Shown here one piece after another: positions 62,865-64,000 of a stretch of DNA of 64,000 bases (positions within the stretch are counted from its first letter, which is position 1; every line of letters begins with the position of its first letter). The notes beneath the pieces were generated by a model. It did no database searches, was not told the origin of the DNA, and saw only the letters and a program-made list of their open reading frames with translations. This DNA comes from Thermoanaerobacterium sp. RBIITD (GTDB taxonomy: Bacteria > Bacillota > Thermoanaerobacteria > Thermoanaerobacterales > Thermoanaerobacteraceae), in assembly GCF_900205865.1 (NCBI RefSeq), contig NZ_LT906662.1:186001-250000 (forward strand). Direction: 5' to 3'. The position numbers were made by a program, and so were the translations under genes.

Positions 62865-64000
62865 CTTGCTTTCAAGGAATGATTTATATGCTTTATATCC
62901 CATGTAAAGGTCTAGTTTTGATGATAACTCATAGGGTGAATGCATACTTAAAAGTGCGACACCGCAATCAACAACATCCATGCCATAACTTGCAGCATAC
63001 TGTGCTACTGTTCCGCCGCCACCTATATCAACTTTTCCTAGTTCACCTGTCTGCCATATAACGTTATTTTCGTTGAATATTCTTCTTACTTTTGCAACAA
63101 ATTCAGCATTTGCGTCATTTGAACCAGCTTTTCCGCGAGCTCCAGTATATTTTGTTAAGCATATGCCATTCCCAATATAAGCCGTATTTAGTTTTTCGCT
63201 TACATCCGGATATAAAGGATCAAAAGCAGAACTAACATCAGCAGATAGTAACTCAGAATTTTTCATTGTCTTTCTCAGTTTTATATCCGTAGTTCCCTCA
63301 TGTTTCTCGAGAATTTCTGCTATTGCATTTTCAAAAAACCTTGATTGCAATCCGGTATTGCCCATACTTCCGATCTCTTCTTTATCAGCAAAGATAGCAA
63401 CTGCGGTTTTTTCTGGATTTTTCACATCAAGTATTGCTCTTAGCACACTATATGCGCAAATTCTATCATCCTGTCCATATGCACCAATCATACTTCTATC
63501 AAAACCTATGTCCCTTGGCTTATATGCCGGTACAAGCTCCAATTCCGAGCTCAAAAAATCAGATTCAACTATACCATACTTCTCATTTAAAAGTTTCAAC
63601 AAATTAGGTTTTACTGAAATTTCATCAGATAAAGGTATACTGCCAATTATTGGATTTAATGCCTCACCTGTTATTGCATCAGCCATTTTCTTTTCCATCT
63701 GTTCTTTCCCGAGATGTGGTAATAAATCTGTTATGTATAGAATAGGATCCTTCTCATCTTCACCAAGTTTGAAAGTAATTTTATCACCATTTTCTTTTAC
63801 AACTACTCCATGTAATGCGAGTGGTATTGTAACCCACTGATATTTCTTAATACCACCATAATAATGTGTTTTAAATAATCCAAGTCCACCATCTTCGTAC
63901 AAAGGATTTTGTTTTAAATCAATCCTTGGTGAATCAATATGTGCAGCAGATGCTTTAAATCCCGTCTGCATCGATTCATTTCCTATTACTGCCATAACTA
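62862..64000 (-). CDS. M18 family aminopeptidase (N-terminus beyond window)
   Basis: 377 or more residues seen; the family usually has about 430-470, so roughly the first 80 residues are outside the window. Zinc site motifs are AAHIDSPRIDLK (His-Asp), ADKEEIGSMG (Glu-Glu) and SMHSPYE (His), all intact. GAYGQDDRICAYSVLRAI is typical. A dinuclear zinc aminopeptidase that works on N-terminal residues of peptides. Whether an internal ATG near 63995 is used cannot be judged. Confidence 0.88.
   Translation of the reverse strand, partial: VMAVIGNESMQTGFKASAAHIDSPRIDLKQNPLYEDGGLGLFKTHYYGGIKKYQWVTIPLALHGVVVKENGDKITFKLGEDEKDPILYITDLLPHLGKEQMEKKMADAITGEALNPIIGSIPLSDEISVKPNLLKLLNEKYGIVESDFLSSELELVPAYKPRDIGFDRSMIGAYGQDDRICAYSVLRAILDVKNPEKTAVAIFADKEEIGSMGNTGLQSRFFENAIAEILEKHEGTTDIKLRKTMKNSELLSADVSSAFDPLYPDVSEKLNTAYIGNGICLTKYTGARGKAGSNDANAEFVAKVRRIFNENNVIWQTGELGKVDIGGGGTVAQYAASYGMDVVDCGVALLSMHSPYELSSKLDLYMGYKAYKSFLESK

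Noticed and set aside
1-64000. CRISPR array, prophage, rRNA or integrase
   Set aside because: I saw no regularly spaced repeats, phage structural genes, rRNA sequence or integrase.

Overview
The window looks like a chromosomal segment of a low-GC, spore-forming, thermophilic, fermentative Clostridia member, most likely Thermoanaerobacterium or a close relative. The reasons are the strongly AT-rich coding sequence, a complete clostridial-type dcw (division and cell wall) cluster running into the sporulation sigma factor genes, spoIVA and spoIIP, and a four-gene PAS/[FeFe]-hydrogenase/SpoIIE-phosphatase operon that matches the hfsABCD arrangement I recall from Thermoanaerobacterium saccharolyticum. 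The genus is an inference from gene content. Almost everything is on the minus strand, so transcription runs from high to low coordinates.

Layout. 1-7.4 kb: an ECF-type vitamin/nucleoside-like importer operon (S component, two ATPase halves split by a frameshift, EcfT) ending in a SAM hydrolase gene, flanked by two dead IS200-type elements. The second element is interrupted by an intact ISLre2 element. 7.4-16.4 kb: tRNA-Pro, spoIVA, gpsA, plsY, der, a DUF512 radical-SAM/PDZ gene, two DUF3189 genes, spoIIP and a DUF1614 membrane protein. 16.4-25.2 kb: phosphate regulon (phoU-pstB-pstA-pstC, a chemoreceptor, pstS, phoR, phoP) with two clear Pho boxes, then nrdR. 25.2-45.4 kb: ymxH, sigG, sigE, spoIIGA, ftsZ, ftsA, sbp, DUF881, ftsQ, murA, murG, ftsW, murD, mraY, murF, murE, a PASTA transpeptidase, ftsL, rsmH and mraZ, led by a promoter with a three-repeat MraZ operator. 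45.4-50.7 kb: the yfmF/yfmH M16 pair, a YhcN-like lipoprotein, ychF (plus strand), and a DUF2089 gene followed by a broken DUF4097-like remnant. 51-58.5 kb: thiI-iscS, then hfsD-C-B-A with a Rex-like operator, and a DUF3006 gene. 58.5-64 kb: a tiny DUF1858 gene with an in-frame TGA, a csoR-family gene, a glycosyltransferase, two unrecognised genes, a DUF3343 gene and an M18 aminopeptidase cut by the window end.

How the parts work together. The dcw genes make lipid II and the divisome, and the same transcription direction leads into SpoIIGA/SigE/SigG, SpoIIP and SpoIVA, which run engulfment and coat assembly. The pst/pho genes form a self-contained phosphate-starvation response, with a chemoreceptor lodged between two PhoP-type operators. 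The hfs operon couples a probable catalytic [FeFe] hydrogenase (HfsD) to a probable H-cluster/PAS sensor (HfsB) and a phosphatase (HfsC), behind a site resembling the NADH-sensing Rex repressor operator.

The most notable new observation is the small gene at 58576-58773. Its DUF1858-type CxxC redox motif reads Cys-Phe-Gly-TGA, and the TGA is followed at bacterial SECIS distance by a GC-rich hairpin, so it is a candidate selenoprotein. It sits behind a CsoR-like operator next to a csoR-family gene. Other points worth checking are a transpeptidase gene with no canonical start codon (apparent AUA start behind a perfect Shine-Dalgarno), the A10-tract split of the ECF ATPase, and two IS200 copies that share the same inactivating lesions and both sit on the T-tract of a terminator.
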